Assembly: GCA_965112735.1 (NCBI GenBank)
Contig: OZ218953.1
Location: forward strand, 3,472,001-3,536,000
DNA from: Phaeosaccion multiseriatum
Lineage: Eukaryota > Ochrophyta, other classes
DNA: 64,000 bases
Direction of reading: 5' to 3'
Below are positions 1-9,664 of the stretch, piece by piece. Position 1 is the stretch's first letter. The number at the start of each line of letters is the position of its first letter. Both the position numbers and the translations under genes were made by a program. Under the pieces are notes generated by a model. It was given only the letters and a program-made list of their open reading frames with translations. It was not told where the DNA came from and ran no database searches.

Positions 1-91
1 GGTCGCAAGAGGGGGAGGGGAGGGGAGGGGAGGGGACGGGAGGTCAGTCTCGTGTCTGTCGCGGTCCCCTCAAGGCCTCCTTCGCTCTCAC

Positions 92-568
92 CAGCAGGAT
101 TGGCCCTCCTCTCCTCGAGCAGGGTGGCAATGGGACGCATCGCGCAATCTGTTCGGGGGGCACCTGGGGAAGCAGCTCTTGGAGCTCAGCGAGCGGCACG
201 GTGGCCATGTTGGACACCACCGTATGCTCGGCAGTGAAGGAGAGTTCCGGCAGCTGGGTCTTGGCCACGTCCGGAAGCAGGCTCACAAACACCACGCTGG
301 AGCCGTCCACCACCGCCTGGTTGGAGGCGGCGACGCTCACGAGCGAGGGGTGTAGAGCAGCCAGCTCCTCGGCCCGCTCCTTATTCCTCGGCGATAGCGT
401 TATATGAGCAGGTTTGCAGCCGCCTTCAGAGCAAAAGCCCCGAACCATCGCCGAGGCAATCTTGCCGCAGCCAACGAACCCGATCCTCACAGGGCTGGCG
501 CTCATGGTGAAGAAAGCCTCTGCAGGCGCCCTACAGCACACAATCGCGACAAAGAGGAGCCTCAACAT
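92..568 (-). CDS. pyrroline-5-carboxylate reductase-like protein, 5' exon only (truncated by window edge)
   Basis: First coding exon of a ProC-type oxidoreductase; the enzyme reduces pyrroline-5-carboxylate to proline with NAD(P)H. After the leader the protein shows the dinucleotide-binding Rossmann signature GFVGCGKIASAMVRGF, then a second strand ending in VVFVSLLPD and the family's VPLPP stretch. The frame could be extended to a GTG at 574, but the first ATG is at 568, giving MLRLLFVAIVC, a hydrophobic signal peptide followed by AEA-FF. That junction resembles the ASAFAP plastid-import motif of heterokont algae, so plastid location is inferred. The exon stops at a GTGAGA donor (complement of 86-91) with phase 0; the catalytic C-terminal domain lies outside the window. 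A related F420/NADP reductase-like member of the same fold cannot be excluded. Confidence 0.8.
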
Positions 569-1135
569 GCACACCAGGACACCAAAAGACAGAGGGGGGA
601 GGGCAATTTATTACGTACCAGGCCGGGGGAGGATATACTGACTCAAGAGGAATCACACATAGGGGGGGGGGGGGAAGAAAAAGGAAAGAGGGATGTCGGG
701 AGGGATGGGAGGGGAAACATGGATGATGCAGCCAACTGTGATCCTGACTCACCAACTTCTCCTCCTCCTTCCTTCCTTTGTATTTGTCTTCTCCTTTTTT
801 TCCAATAAAGAAAAAAGCCTACTGATGGAGGAGGTGCTTCCGTGTCTTCATTCTGTGATGTAGTGAGCTTGCTTTTTTTACATGTACTCCATATATGCGT
901 CTGCTGTTGTGTTCTTAACCTCTCCCGCCCTCCTCGGCTCCTGACAAAGCTCTAGTACCTTCAAAATTGGGACCAGGAACGCAGGCCGGCTGGAGAGACG
1001 GCTAGGACTGATGCCATAGAACCTTGTCAGGGCCCGATCCCCCCCCCCCCGCCCCACAGACTCCTCCCTCACTACATCGCCACCGAGCAGCAGTAGCTCA
1101 GGAAAGAGTTTGGCCAAAGCACCCCAGCCCCACGC
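569..1135. other. intergenic, between P5CR-like start and SOUL stop
   Basis: Both flanking genes are on the minus strand, so this interval holds the 3' flank of the SOUL gene and the 5' flank of the reductase gene. On the minus strand an AATAAA lies at about 608-613 (complement TTTATT), a possible polyadenylation signal for the SOUL transcript. A G run (661-672) and a C run (1040-1049) are present. I see no coding sequence I would support. Confidence 0.4.
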
Positions 1136-2183
1136 TCACGCAGTGGAAGATACGCTGACCCGCACCCAGACCTCATTGTGGCGATTGAAGGCAACGAAGG
1201 GGCTATCGTAGCCTAGGAAGACGGAGCCCCACTCGCCTCCAGCGAGCTGCACTCCGTCCCTTTCCAGCAGGGCCAGCAGCTCACTCTTCTTGGCCAAGTA
1301 GTCCGCGTATTTCGCGAATCCGCCAAACTCAATCGCAGCAAAGGTCACGCCCCCTTCGGGGAATGCCGTGATATGTACATTGTCGTCTGTAGGCTCGGGC
1401 ACCGCCTCCCTGGACGCAAAGGAGCTGGGGACAAAGAAGCTCACCAACCAGCCGCTCCCATCGCTGCCTTGCCGAAACAGCACAGGAGAGGTCATGGGGA
1501 TCTTCTCCTGCTTATCGTTGGCACCCGATATGTAACCAAAGTTCTTGTAAAAGCCCTCCTCACCTGTGTATGCCAGCGACAGTCAGTGGGCGCGTGTGAG
1601 AGAGGGGGGGGATGAGGGTAACGAGCGCGTAAGGAGCGCGACAAGTACAGCCGGGAACGGAGGAAGCCAAGATGAATTTTGCATCATCAGTAAACATCCA
1701 TTCCCGAGGCGCACGCTTGCTGAGGCACGGATGAATGGAGAAACGCAATCTTGCAATGTCAATAGACATCCAACCCACACTCAATGTGCACGCTTCTCAC
1801 ATACCCGCGGCGTCAAAGTCTGACGACTCCACCTCGGCACTCGTCCAAAACTGCGGCGCGGATTCTGCGTAGCTCCGGATCTGGTAGCTGCGAGGAGTGA
1901 GCAGGGCGAAGGAAGGGGAGAGAGAGAGGGGCTGTCAGTATTCTGAGAAAGGCGCTTGCCGGGAGGTCGGTAGATGAGGAACTAAAATCATGATGACCTG
2001 TCCCAAGGAGACCGCACGGGACATATCAAACCTGTCGGCCTGCTTGATTACGGTGGTACACGGGGCTTCGATTGTTGGTGAAAAGGCGTGGCAAGGTTCC
2101 CCCGCTTCTGCTGTCGCTGCTGTCCCCATCGAGGCCCCGATTACAACTCCGACCAAGCTGGCCCTCCACCGTGACATCCTCAT
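1136..2183 (-). CDS. SOUL-family haem-binding protein
   Basis: Three exons, 2032-2183, 1805-1887 and 1136-1563, join in frame to a 220-aa protein. SOUL proteins bind haem or tetrapyrroles; algal members are linked to plastid or stress tetrapyrrole handling. Across the two junctions the sequence reads KQAD/SYQIRSYAE and DAAG/EEGFYKNFGYISGAN, followed by KIPMTSPVLF, the family hallmark, then the paired strands WLVSFFVPSSF and GGVTFAAIEFGG, matching a normal SOUL domain. The N-terminus is a signal peptide ending around TAEAG, with an HAFSP motif just after it that could be a plastid-import junction. Introns are 144 and 241 bp with GT-AG ends. The exact ligand cannot be read from sequence. Confidence 0.88.
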
Positions 2184-2330
2184 GTGCTTTTTGCTGTTGT
2201 ATTATGGATAAAATATGCCCTCCTTTTTATTATGTGTGCGAACACAAAAACCCGTGGAATAGTTTGAGTTTCATTTTTTTTCCCCTCTTTCTGTGAATCT
2301 GTAAAATCTGTGAGTCATCGACACCTGGCC

Positions 2331-2478
2331 ACCAAGGGCCACGTCCTGACACGACTACGCCGCCTCGTCAGCTGCAGCCACCAGATGTGGCTCTCGGAGC
2401 GGGAGCGCGCCTTCCTGGGTCGGCTCAACCGCGGAGCCGGTCCCGCACTCCCCCTCCCCGCCCTAGAGGGGCAGTAAC
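2331..2478 (+). other. orphan open frame, possible terminal exon or gene relic
   Basis: A plus-strand frame reads HLATKGHVLTRLRRLVSC, continues through WLSERERAFLGRLNRG and ends in a TAA at 2476-2478. It follows a T-rich, C/T-rich tract and is followed by a (CA)n run and an AATAAA at 2578-2583, so it looks like the last exon and 3' end of a gene. No upstream plus-strand exons are visible, because the region to the left is the SOUL gene on the other strand. No family was recognised. It may be a relic, a transcribed fragment or chance. Confidence 0.2.
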
Positions 2479-2610
2479 CGGCCCCTCGAGGGCCCCGGAG
2501 ACACAGCGACACCTACACACACACACACACACACACACTTTCACACTTTCAGTTTCTTAGGTGATTCCTATTAAGTCAATAAAGTCCTCCCCCCCCCTGA
2601 CTTTTTTATA

Positions 2611-2763
2611 GCGCGCTATCGCGCTATCGGCCGCCGGCCGATAGCGGATAGCGTGCCGGCTGGCGCCGGCCGATAACGGATAGCGGATCGGCTGGCGCCG
2701 GCGACAGCGGATAGCACGCCCCCCCCCCCCAAAGCCGGCTGGCGCCGGCGATAGCGGATAGCG
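2611..2763. repeat. degenerate tandem array of GATAGCGGATAGCG / CGGCTGGCGCCGGC units
   Basis: About four imperfect copies of a 30-45 bp unit. Each combines a GATAGCGGATAGCG-like block (for example near 2639, 2671, 2702 and 2750) with a self-complementary CGGCTGGCGCCGGC block. The array lies in the 3' flank of the 408-aa gene and is rich in potential hairpins. Confidence 0.6.
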
Positions 2764-2903
2764 TGTCAGGGGTCGACCCTGACATGATTATGGTTGTTCT
2801 CAGGCAGCCGGGCAGGCAGGTGCATGTAATGAGGCAATGATGAGGGCCAAGGTTGGTTCCTGGTTCTGGGCTGGCCTGTCTCAGAACCATGTCAGGGGTC
2901 GAG
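2764..2903. repeat. near-palindrome with a second inverted copy 100 bp away
   Basis: At 2764-2784 TGTCAGGG and CCCTGACA flank a GTCGA centre. A further copy of CATGTCAGGGGTCGA lies at 2889-2903, inverted relative to TCGACCCTGACATG at 2773-2786. The function is unknown. Confidence 0.5.
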
Positions 2904-2921
2904 AGTCAGACAGCGCGCCCG

Positions 2922-4148
2922 TCAGTCCTCACTGCCTTGCGTCTGTTGCTTGGGGGTCACGAAGGAGGTGACTTTCCTCAGCACATCCTTCTCGAAGGCC
3001 TTCCAGCTGCCCGCCAGGGACCCCGCCAGCGCCTTGCCCTCCTTCCTGCTCTCCACGTCGAACACAAGGGCCTGTTCTGGAAGCTTCCAGATAGCGTCTG
3101 CGTCTACGGCAGCCGTGTCCTCCTCCGCCCACTCGGCGAGCAGAGCGTCCCACTCGGCCTCCGCGGCCTCGGCCTCGGTCTGGGCCTCGGCCTTCGTCTC
3201 GGCCTTGGTCTCGGCCTCTTCCGCCCCGTCTCCTGCCAACACGGCATCTTCTATGTTTCCTGCGTCTCGTTCTACGGCTTTCCCGCCCTCCGGCGCGGCC
3301 AATATTGCCTCTTCTATGTCTGCTGCTTCTCCCTCTGCGGCTTGTCCGCCCGCCAGCGCCGCTACCACTGCCTCTTCTATTTCTCCTGCGTCTCCTTCTT
3401 CTCCCTCTAGCTCTTGTCCGCCCGGCAGCGGCCACATATCGTTCTCCTCCTTGGGTTGCAGCCCCAGCTCACTCGCAATGACCACCACCCACTCCCCCAT
3501 GGCCACTAGCTTGGGCAGCTCCGCGTCGTTATCCTCGGAGAGCCGCAGCGTGGAGAAGTCCACTCGCACTTGGTCGACCGCGAGATCCTGCTGCCCCAGC
3601 TGCCCCAGGCCTGTCACGATGCTGATACAGGGCATGGCCTTCGCGTCGCACCACTGGCGCCAGATGTTGGCAAGGGGGCTGCCCTTGCGCTCCCTCCGGT
3701 AGCCCGCTCCTCGGAGGACGACAAAGCCCTTGGTCTTGGCCAACTCGAAGGCCGTCCGTTCGCTCTCATTGAGGCGGTGGCACACTCCTCTGCTGCCCGT
3801 ACCACGCTTCTTCGCCCTCTTGCCGTACGAGATGCGATCGACATCGTCCTTGGTGGCCCTGCCCCCGAAGCCCTGTCCGCCCGCGGCCTTGCCCCTCCTC
3901 TTCTTCTTAGAGCCCGACGATCGCACCATCATCATGCTCAGCCCCTGCTGCCCTCGGGGACCACCTCGTCCTGGGGAGAGAGAGGCGCGCTGAACCCCGC
4001 CCCGTTGAGGGCACACACCCAGGAAGCCCCATGCTCTCCAAGCTGAGAGCAGAGGCAGCAGGGCGGCTGCAGCTATACGTACCCCTCCTGGGCGCTGTCG
4101 AAGCCGCCGGCCTGGTCTCCTGCCTGCTAACTGCCGCTGCTCAAGCAT
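2922..4148 (-). CDS. conserved-looking unknown protein with plastid-type leader and acidic repeats
   Basis: Single-exon gene, 408 aa from the ATG at 4148; the frame extends one codon further only to a GTG. Residues 20-45 form a hydrophobic leader ending in AWG-FLG, like an ASAFAP plastid junction. Then come a basic stretch (SGSKKKRRGKAAGG) and a compact, probably folded block, around LNESERTAFELAKTKGFVVL and LANIWRQWCDAKAMPCISI. The C-terminal part holds three Glu/Ala-rich repeats of about 21 residues (IEEAVVAAL, IEEAILAAP, IEDAVLAG); their DNA period of 63 bp is visible at 3247, 3310 and 3373. I do not recognise the family. The gene starts 77 bp from the divergent pseudouridine synthase, so a plastid RNA-related role is possible but only by association. 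Confidence 0.7.
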   Translation of the reverse strand: MLEQRQLAGRRPGRRLRQRPGGVRIAAAALLPLLSAWRAWGFLGVCPQRGGVQRASLSPGRGGPRGQQGLSMMMVRSSGSKKKRRGKAAGGQGFGGRATKDDVDRISYGKRAKKRGTGSRGVCHRLNESERTAFELAKTKGFVVLRGAGYRRERKGSPLANIWRQWCDAKAMPCISIVTGLGQLGQQDLAVDQVRVDFSTLRLSEDNDAELPKLVAMGEWVVVIASELGLQPKEENDMWPLPGGQELEGEEGDAGEIEEAVVAALAGGQAAEGEAADIEEAILAAPEGGKAVERDAGNIEDAVLAGDGAEEAETKAETKAEAQTEAEAAEAEWDALLAEWAEEDTAAVDADAIWKLPEQALVFDVESRKEGKALAGSLAGSWKAFEKDVLRKVTSFVTPKQQTQGSED

Positions 4149-4225
4149 CACAAATTATGAGGCAGGCCTGATCCAGTTTCAGTTTGTGAGTCCTCCACAC
4201 GGCTCTCTGGACACACACAAAGAAA
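4149..4225. promoter_or_regulatory. very short bidirectional promoter region
   Basis: Only 77 bp separate the start codons of the 408-aa unknown (minus) and the pseudouridine synthase (plus). Both transcripts must therefore start within, or overlap, this interval. No TATA box is evident. Confidence 0.5.
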
Positions 4226-6357
4226 ATGAAGCATGTCGTCGCATATGCCGTGGCTGCAGCCTCACTGCTTGCCCAAGGGCCTTCCCCGGTTAGTTCTCTA
4301 CTGGCGCCCTTCCCAGGCGGCAGCAGTTGCAGTGGCGGCGGCAGGAGCAGCTCCCAGAGGAGAGCCACGGTCAGCAGGAGAGCTGCCCTTCGTGGGGACT
4401 GCTGCGGATGCCGGAGCTACCAGCAGCAGCGGGAGCGGGAGCAGCCTTCTTCGGCGCTACAGTCTGCTTCGTCCAATGAAGCTAGCAGCAGGCGCGTGCG
4501 ACTCATGATGGCTGGAGGGGGGGGGATCGGGGACGGGCGAGGGGCGAGACCGAATGAGAAGTGGTACGATCGCTATGGCAAGCAAGGGCGTAAGGGGCTT
4601 ACGTACAACAAAAAGGAGTGGAGTAGGGGCACCATCAATGGCCGGCTCATCGAGAGCATCCCGGGGGGCGACAAGAAGAGCAAGGGCGCCAAAGGGTTGT
4701 CAGGGGAAGGAAGGACGCCCTCCGAGCTGCTGCTCGAGTCGGGCGCGCGGCTGCAGAAGGTGCTGGCACACGCCGGCGTTGACAGTCGGAGGAACTGCGA
4801 GGTTATCATCTCCAAGGGGAGAGTCAAGGTAAGTCCTCTGAGCTGCGAAGCGCCTGCCTCTCACGGGCTCAAAAGAAAGGAGAGAGAGGCGGGACACTTA
4901 CTTACCCCCCCCTCCGTGTGAAACAGGTCAATGGCCGAGTCGTGACCATTCCTGGTACCAAGGTGGACCCCTCCAAGGACGTCCTTCAGGTACATGCCCC
5001 GCTGCGCCGCCCCCCCCCCTTCTGTTCGCCCCTCTCCCCGCCTCACTCACCCATCCCCAACCCCGTCCCGTCCCTGTTTGGCGGCCCCAGGTGGACGGGA
5101 AGCGCGTGCAGGTCCGCACACAGGGGGACAGATTTTGGGTGGCTCTGTACAAGCCCAAGGGAGTCATCAGCTCCCTCGCAGACGAGGTACGTACGGGGGG
5201 GCGTGAGCGGGGGAAGAGCTGGAGGCCCGGTCGAAATTGAATCTTGTCCTCGCCCGCTGCTCTGTTTGTTGTCCACCAGAGAGGGAGGAAGACCATTGTG
5301 GACCTCATCCCCGGGGCGGCTCGGATGCGCCTCCTCCCGGTGGGCAGGTAAGAGAAAGGGTGACAGGGACATTGGCGAGGGAGAATTGGCAGTGAGGTTG
5401 TCCGCCAGAAACAGGCACAGAGGGTCACCCTGTGTTTACTTCCTTGTCCGTCCGTCCGTCCGTCCGTCCGCCCATCAGGCTGGATCGCGACTCTGCCGGG
5501 CTGATGGTGATGACCAACGAGAACGCGTGGCTGAACGTGCTCACACACCCGCGCTACGGACACGAGAAGGTGTACCGAGTGAGCATTATGAACGGGCAGC
5601 CCACAGACAAGGCGTGGCAGCTGATCATCAACGGCATGCTGCTGCCGGGAGAGAAGACCAAGTGAGTTGACGAGAGGGGCAAGGGCGGATGGCAATGCGT
5701 CCCACCATATTCTTGTGCATGCCCCTCCTTAACGGTTGTTGCTGCCGTGCCGTGCCCAGAACTGCGCCCTGCACCGTGGAGCTGCTCGAGTTCGACCGCG
5801 GCCTGCAGGTGCTGCATCTCGACATTACTCTCACGGAGGGCCGCAACAGACAGCTCAGGCGCATGTTCGAGGCCATCGGACACCCCATCCGGTCCATCAC
5901 CAGGTCAGTCAGTCAGTCAGTCAGTCAGTCAGTCAATGAGTGAGTCAGTGGGTCAGTGAGTGAGTGGCTGAGTGAGTCAGCGAGTCAGCGAGTGGCCAGA
6001 GCACTGCCCATCGCCGTGTCCAGTCAGGAGTACCCGTCGTAACCCACCAACCCAATCGCGAAACGAATCCTCCCGTGTACACACAGAACCCGGGTGGGGC
6101 CGCTGAAGCTCAAGGGCATGTACGCTGGAGAGTGGCGCCAGCTGACGCCCTATGAGATCACCAAGATCAAGACGGCGGGGCGGAGAAGCATCAGCAAGAG
6201 CCAGACCAGGGCCAACGTGCGCGACTACGCTATGAAGGGCGCCTCGGAGGACAAGGTGAAGCAGGCCAAGCAGAGCCTCGAGGACTTCCAATGTGATGAC
6301 GCGGAGGAGGAGGAAGATTGGGAGAACTACTTTCCCGCCGCGCCTTCCGCGTCTTGA
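4226..6357 (+). CDS. RsuA/RluB/RluE-type RNA pseudouridine synthase, probably plastid
   Basis: Seven exons (4226-4828, 4927-4989, 5091-5186, 5280-5347, 5479-5661, 5760-5903, 6087-6357) join to 475 aa. The enzyme converts a specific uridine in rRNA to pseudouridine. The N-terminus is a signal-like leader and low-complexity linker. An S4 RNA-binding domain follows (RLQKVLAHAGVDSRRNCEVI, then GRVKVNGRVV). The catalytic domain starts at WVALYKPKGVISS and carries the active-site Asp in GRLDRDSAGLMVMTN, then the KVYRVSI strand and EGRNRQLRRMFEAIGHPIRSITR, both typical of the RsuA branch. The C-terminal tail is acidic. Spacing matches bacterial RsuA/RluB apart from the leader and tail, which suggests a protein of plastid (cyanobacterial) origin; the rRNA target site is not predictable here. 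Confidence 0.9.
5904..5992 (+). repeat. GTCA/GTGA tandem tract at the start of intron 6
   Basis: Intron 6 of the pseudouridine synthase gene opens with reiterated GTCAGTCAGT units that pass into GTGAGTCAGTGGGTCAG. The tract begins exactly at the exon boundary, so every unit resembles a splice donor. Confidence 0.8.
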
Positions 6358-6748
6358 CGTGAGTATCTGCACGTCCTGACACAAACCCTGACAGGCTTTG
6401 CTTGTGCTGCCTCCCGTCGCCCCTCTCTCCCGACTCTGACACCACCTCCCCCTTGCTGCTCCGGCACTGCCCACGCTCCCACTTTGCTGTGTCCTCTGCG
6501 CGCACAGCTCTACCCGACGAGGGGCCTGAATGTACACTGCGCTTGGGTTGGAAGGCGGGGGGGGGGGCTGTTATGGTAAGGTTCAGGTATAAGCACTGTA
6601 ATACAGCCGAGCTCCAGCCCCGGGAGGCACTCAGGCATTCAAAGGAACGAGTTGACGAACACAGAGAAGACGTGCTTCGATTAGGATATGGCGAAACGAC
6701 GTGTGCTATGCCGCTGCTGCTGCCTCGCCAGTGCCTCTCGCACATGCA

Positions 6749-8214
6749 TCAATTCGAGTTTCCACCCACGAGCAGCTGCTCAAAGTTCTTCTGCAGATTG
6801 TTCCGCAGAGCCTGTCTGCTGGCTTGCACGTCGGTGTTGCCCTTCGCTTTGGCCGCCTTGAGCGCCTCCATCTCCTGTGCCATCGTTTCCATGGGGCGGC
6901 AGATAACAGCGTCAGCAGAGGGCCGGGGGGACCGTAGGACGTACACAGAACGGGGTAGGGTACCCTCCCACCCAAATACTCGGGACGCCGCACAGGCACA
7001 GAGGCATGCAGGCAGGCATACACATGCACACAATTACATAAACGTACCTTCATGAGCGCGAGGTCGATGTCGTCCATCTCGTCCTCCTCCTCGTGGTCTC
7101 CGTCCCCCTCGGCGCCCCCGAGCATGGCCAGCAGACTGCCCCCGCCGCCCATCATACACCCCGCCTCCGCCTGCTGCTGCTGCTGCTGCTGCTGGTGCTG
7201 CTGCTGATGTCCCTTGCTGCCCGCCCCTGCCTTGCTCTTACTGGTACTGGTGCTGCTCCTGCTGTCCTTGCCGTTCGGCGCGGCAGCTGACGCATTCGCC
7301 ACACTCCCCGAACCCCCTCCTGATCCTTTCCGCACCGGGGTTTGCTGCTGCTGCTGCTGCACGCCCGACGCTGCGTCGTTTGGCGCAGCCACAGCCACGG
7401 GGTGGTGGGTGTGGTTTCCCTTGGGGCAGGCATTGTGATCCAGCACCGTGTGGTCCTCCTTGCGGGCCTTGGCTCTCGCCTTGCGCTCCTTCTTCTTCTT
7501 GGACTTGCTCTTCTTGCTGGCGTCTCCCCCTTCCTTATCGTCATCAAACAGGTCCAGCGCCGCGGCACTCACCCCCGTACCTCCGCAGTGCGGGCAGCCT
7601 GGGTGGGGTGCACGACGGCGAGAAACAAGAGATGCCGTGTGTGAGGAAGACAAAGGACGTGTGTGAGGAAGGGGGGTAAGCCAGAAGGGAGAGAGAAGCA
7701 AGCAAGGGCGAGAGAAGGGAGGCATGAGCAGTAGAGGCCCACAGTCCCCACAACCCCCCCCCCCACACACACACACGCGCACACGCACACCCTGACACCC
7801 CGTACCTGCTCGCACGTCGTCTCCGCAGCTGAGGCAGCTCGCCAGCGCGGAGGAAGCCCCCCCTGCCGCTAAACCCTGCAGCCCCCCCCCCTGCACGCCC
7901 CCCTCCTGCAGCAGCCTCGCCCCCCTGCCCCCGTCCAGCAGGGCCAGCTGCGTGCGCACTGCGTGCAGGACCAGGGAGAAGAGGTACTGCTCGCCCTGCA
8001 CCTGCGCGAGGTGGTTGTGCCAGGAGGCACGCAGCTGGCAGAGGAGCACGCTGCCCACTATGGAGCGGATCTCTCGCTGGCCGTGCTCGAGGGTGGCGGC
8101 GTGCCTCTGCGAGGAACGCGAGTACTCTCGGCTGTCAAAGTCCTCGTGCCAGCAGATGAGCTCCTCCACGTCCTCCAGGGGACAGCACAGCGTCTTGCCC
8201 GTCACTGCGCACAT

Positions 8215-8254
<40 letters not shown>

Positions 8255-9339
8255 TGGAGTAGAGAGTTGGGCGTGTTGTCACGACAAAGCAGGGCACTCG
8301 TGCCCCAACTCCTGCACAGCCTGCGCGAGAGACGGAAAGACAAGACGTGGCCGTGACAGCGCTCACCTTCTTCGGTGACCCTTCCCTCGAAGGGGTAGAA
8401 GAGCTCTGGGTTGAACTCGTCGTCGTTTTCAATCTCGCTGAGGTCATATTTGCATGTGAGCACGTCAAAGGCCGTCACCACGTTGTGTTTGCAGTCGGCG
8501 CAGAAGCGGTGCGTGGCGGTGGCTTGGTGCATGGCAGTCTCGAGGGCGGCCACATCAATAAAGCCCACCTTGGCTCGGAGACCAGCCGGCAAGCGCTCCC
8601 ACGCGTCCTCCCAGTCCCAATTATCATTGTTGGTGGAGCTGGTGCCTGCGTTCCTCCTGTGCGTCTCGCAGCGCAGAGACACGCCCTTCACGCCCTTGGG
8701 CTGCACCTTTTTCACCACCGCGGCGAGGGGGAAGGACTCCAGCAGCTGCTGCAACTTCTGCCGGTCCCGCTGGTACACAGGCCGCAGCCGCAACGCCCCG
8801 GCCAGGCCGCAGGCCTGGCTGTCATGGCAGCAAATGTGGTCGGTTCCCTGGCCGAGACCTGCCGGCCCTCCTCCTACTGTCCCGCCTCCTGCTGGTCCTC
8901 CTCCCAACCCCCCTCCCGCCGCTCCTCCTCCTCCTGCTCCTCCTTCCCCGCCTCCGCAGCGCCCTATATCGCCTGCGGCCACTCCTCTCTCCGCCGTCTC
9001 CTCCATGACCGCATTCAATAGCCGCAGCTCCGCGATGGGCCGTTCCAGCAGTGACTTTACAGCAGCGCTGCACCCTGCACATGTTGTGTACTGGCTGGCC
9101 ATGCGCACGATGTGCGCCTTGTCAATCTCCAGCGGCCGGTCTGCTCCATTGTTGCCCCCATTACTCTGGCTGCTGTTACTGGTGCTGCTGCCGCTGCCAC
9201 TGCTGCCGCTACTGCTAGTGCTACCATTCGCGTCTGCTACCGTACTATTACTCTCTCCTCCGTCCTGCTTCTTCCTCTTGTCCTTTACACAGAGCACTTC
9301 CTCCTGGTGCTGTTGCTGGTGATGATAGTGGTTCGCCAT
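6749..9339 (-). CDS. gametogenetin-binding protein 2 (GGNBP2)-like protein
   Basis: Four exons (8367-9339, 7806-8204, 7048-7598, 6749-6874) give 682 aa. The first ATG is at 9339; an upstream frame opens only with GTG. GGNBP2 is conserved across many eukaryotes, poorly understood in molecular terms, and needed for germ-cell and placental development in mammals. The family match is the block LPAGLRAKVGFIDVAALE followed by HRFCADCKHNVVTAFDVL, then the ELICWHEDFD segment and a basic KSKSKKKKERKAR tract. Cys/His pairs recur (CAGC, CCHDSQAC, CADC, CLSCGD, CPHCGG), consistent with zinc binding. Long Ser, Gly and Gln runs separate the conserved blocks; the Gln run is a CTG/CAG repeat near 7170-7205. 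The last exon begins after GCACAG at 6875 and reads EMEALKAAKAKG. Confidence 0.82.
8217..8250. repeat. (CA)n microsatellite in GGNBP2-like intron 1
   Basis: Uninterrupted CA dinucleotide run, about 17 units, 13 bp inside the 3' end of the intron (minus-strand sense). Confidence 0.9.
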
Positions 9340-9664
9340 CTGGATGCCGACCAAGGGGACAAAAGAAGTCCTACCAAGACCCGGCTCTTCCCACCACTCT
9401 CTCACACGTTATCCGGCAGAGGAGAGAAGAGTTTGCTTAACTTATCTTAACTGCACAGCTGCAGCGCGCAGTATTGATTTCGTTTGTAGCCCCCCCCCCC
9501 CCCGGGGAAACCGAAATTGTAATTCAAATTATTTACGACGGCGCCGGCGATCAACGTGTCAGGTTCTCTCCCAGGAAAAGTCTCTCTCTTTCCCTGGGAA
9601 GGCCAAGGAGGCTTTGACACGCTGAGAACGAGCAAGGTTCCAAGGCTGCAGTGCAAAACACTAA
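9340..9664. other. intergenic, 5' of GGNBP2-like and 3' of DTD2
   Basis: Tandem minus-strand genes flank this interval. It contains a C run (9488-9503) and nothing coding that I can support. Confidence 0.4.

Noticed and set aside
878-1117. 79-codon minus-strand frame between P5CR and SOUL
   Set aside because: No recognisable motif, interrupted by a C run, and placed in the 3' flank of the SOUL gene.
7573-7598. Donor-like GTGAGT inside GGNBP2-like exon 3
   Set aside because: Reading through keeps the frame and gives CPHCGGTGVSAAALDLF; splicing there would leave an exon of under 30 bp with no matching acceptor nearby.
9340-9405. Upstream extension of the GGNBP2-like frame
   Set aside because: The extension opens with GTG, not ATG; the same applies to apparent starts at 574, 4151, 11180 and 57073, so the first ATG was used in each.
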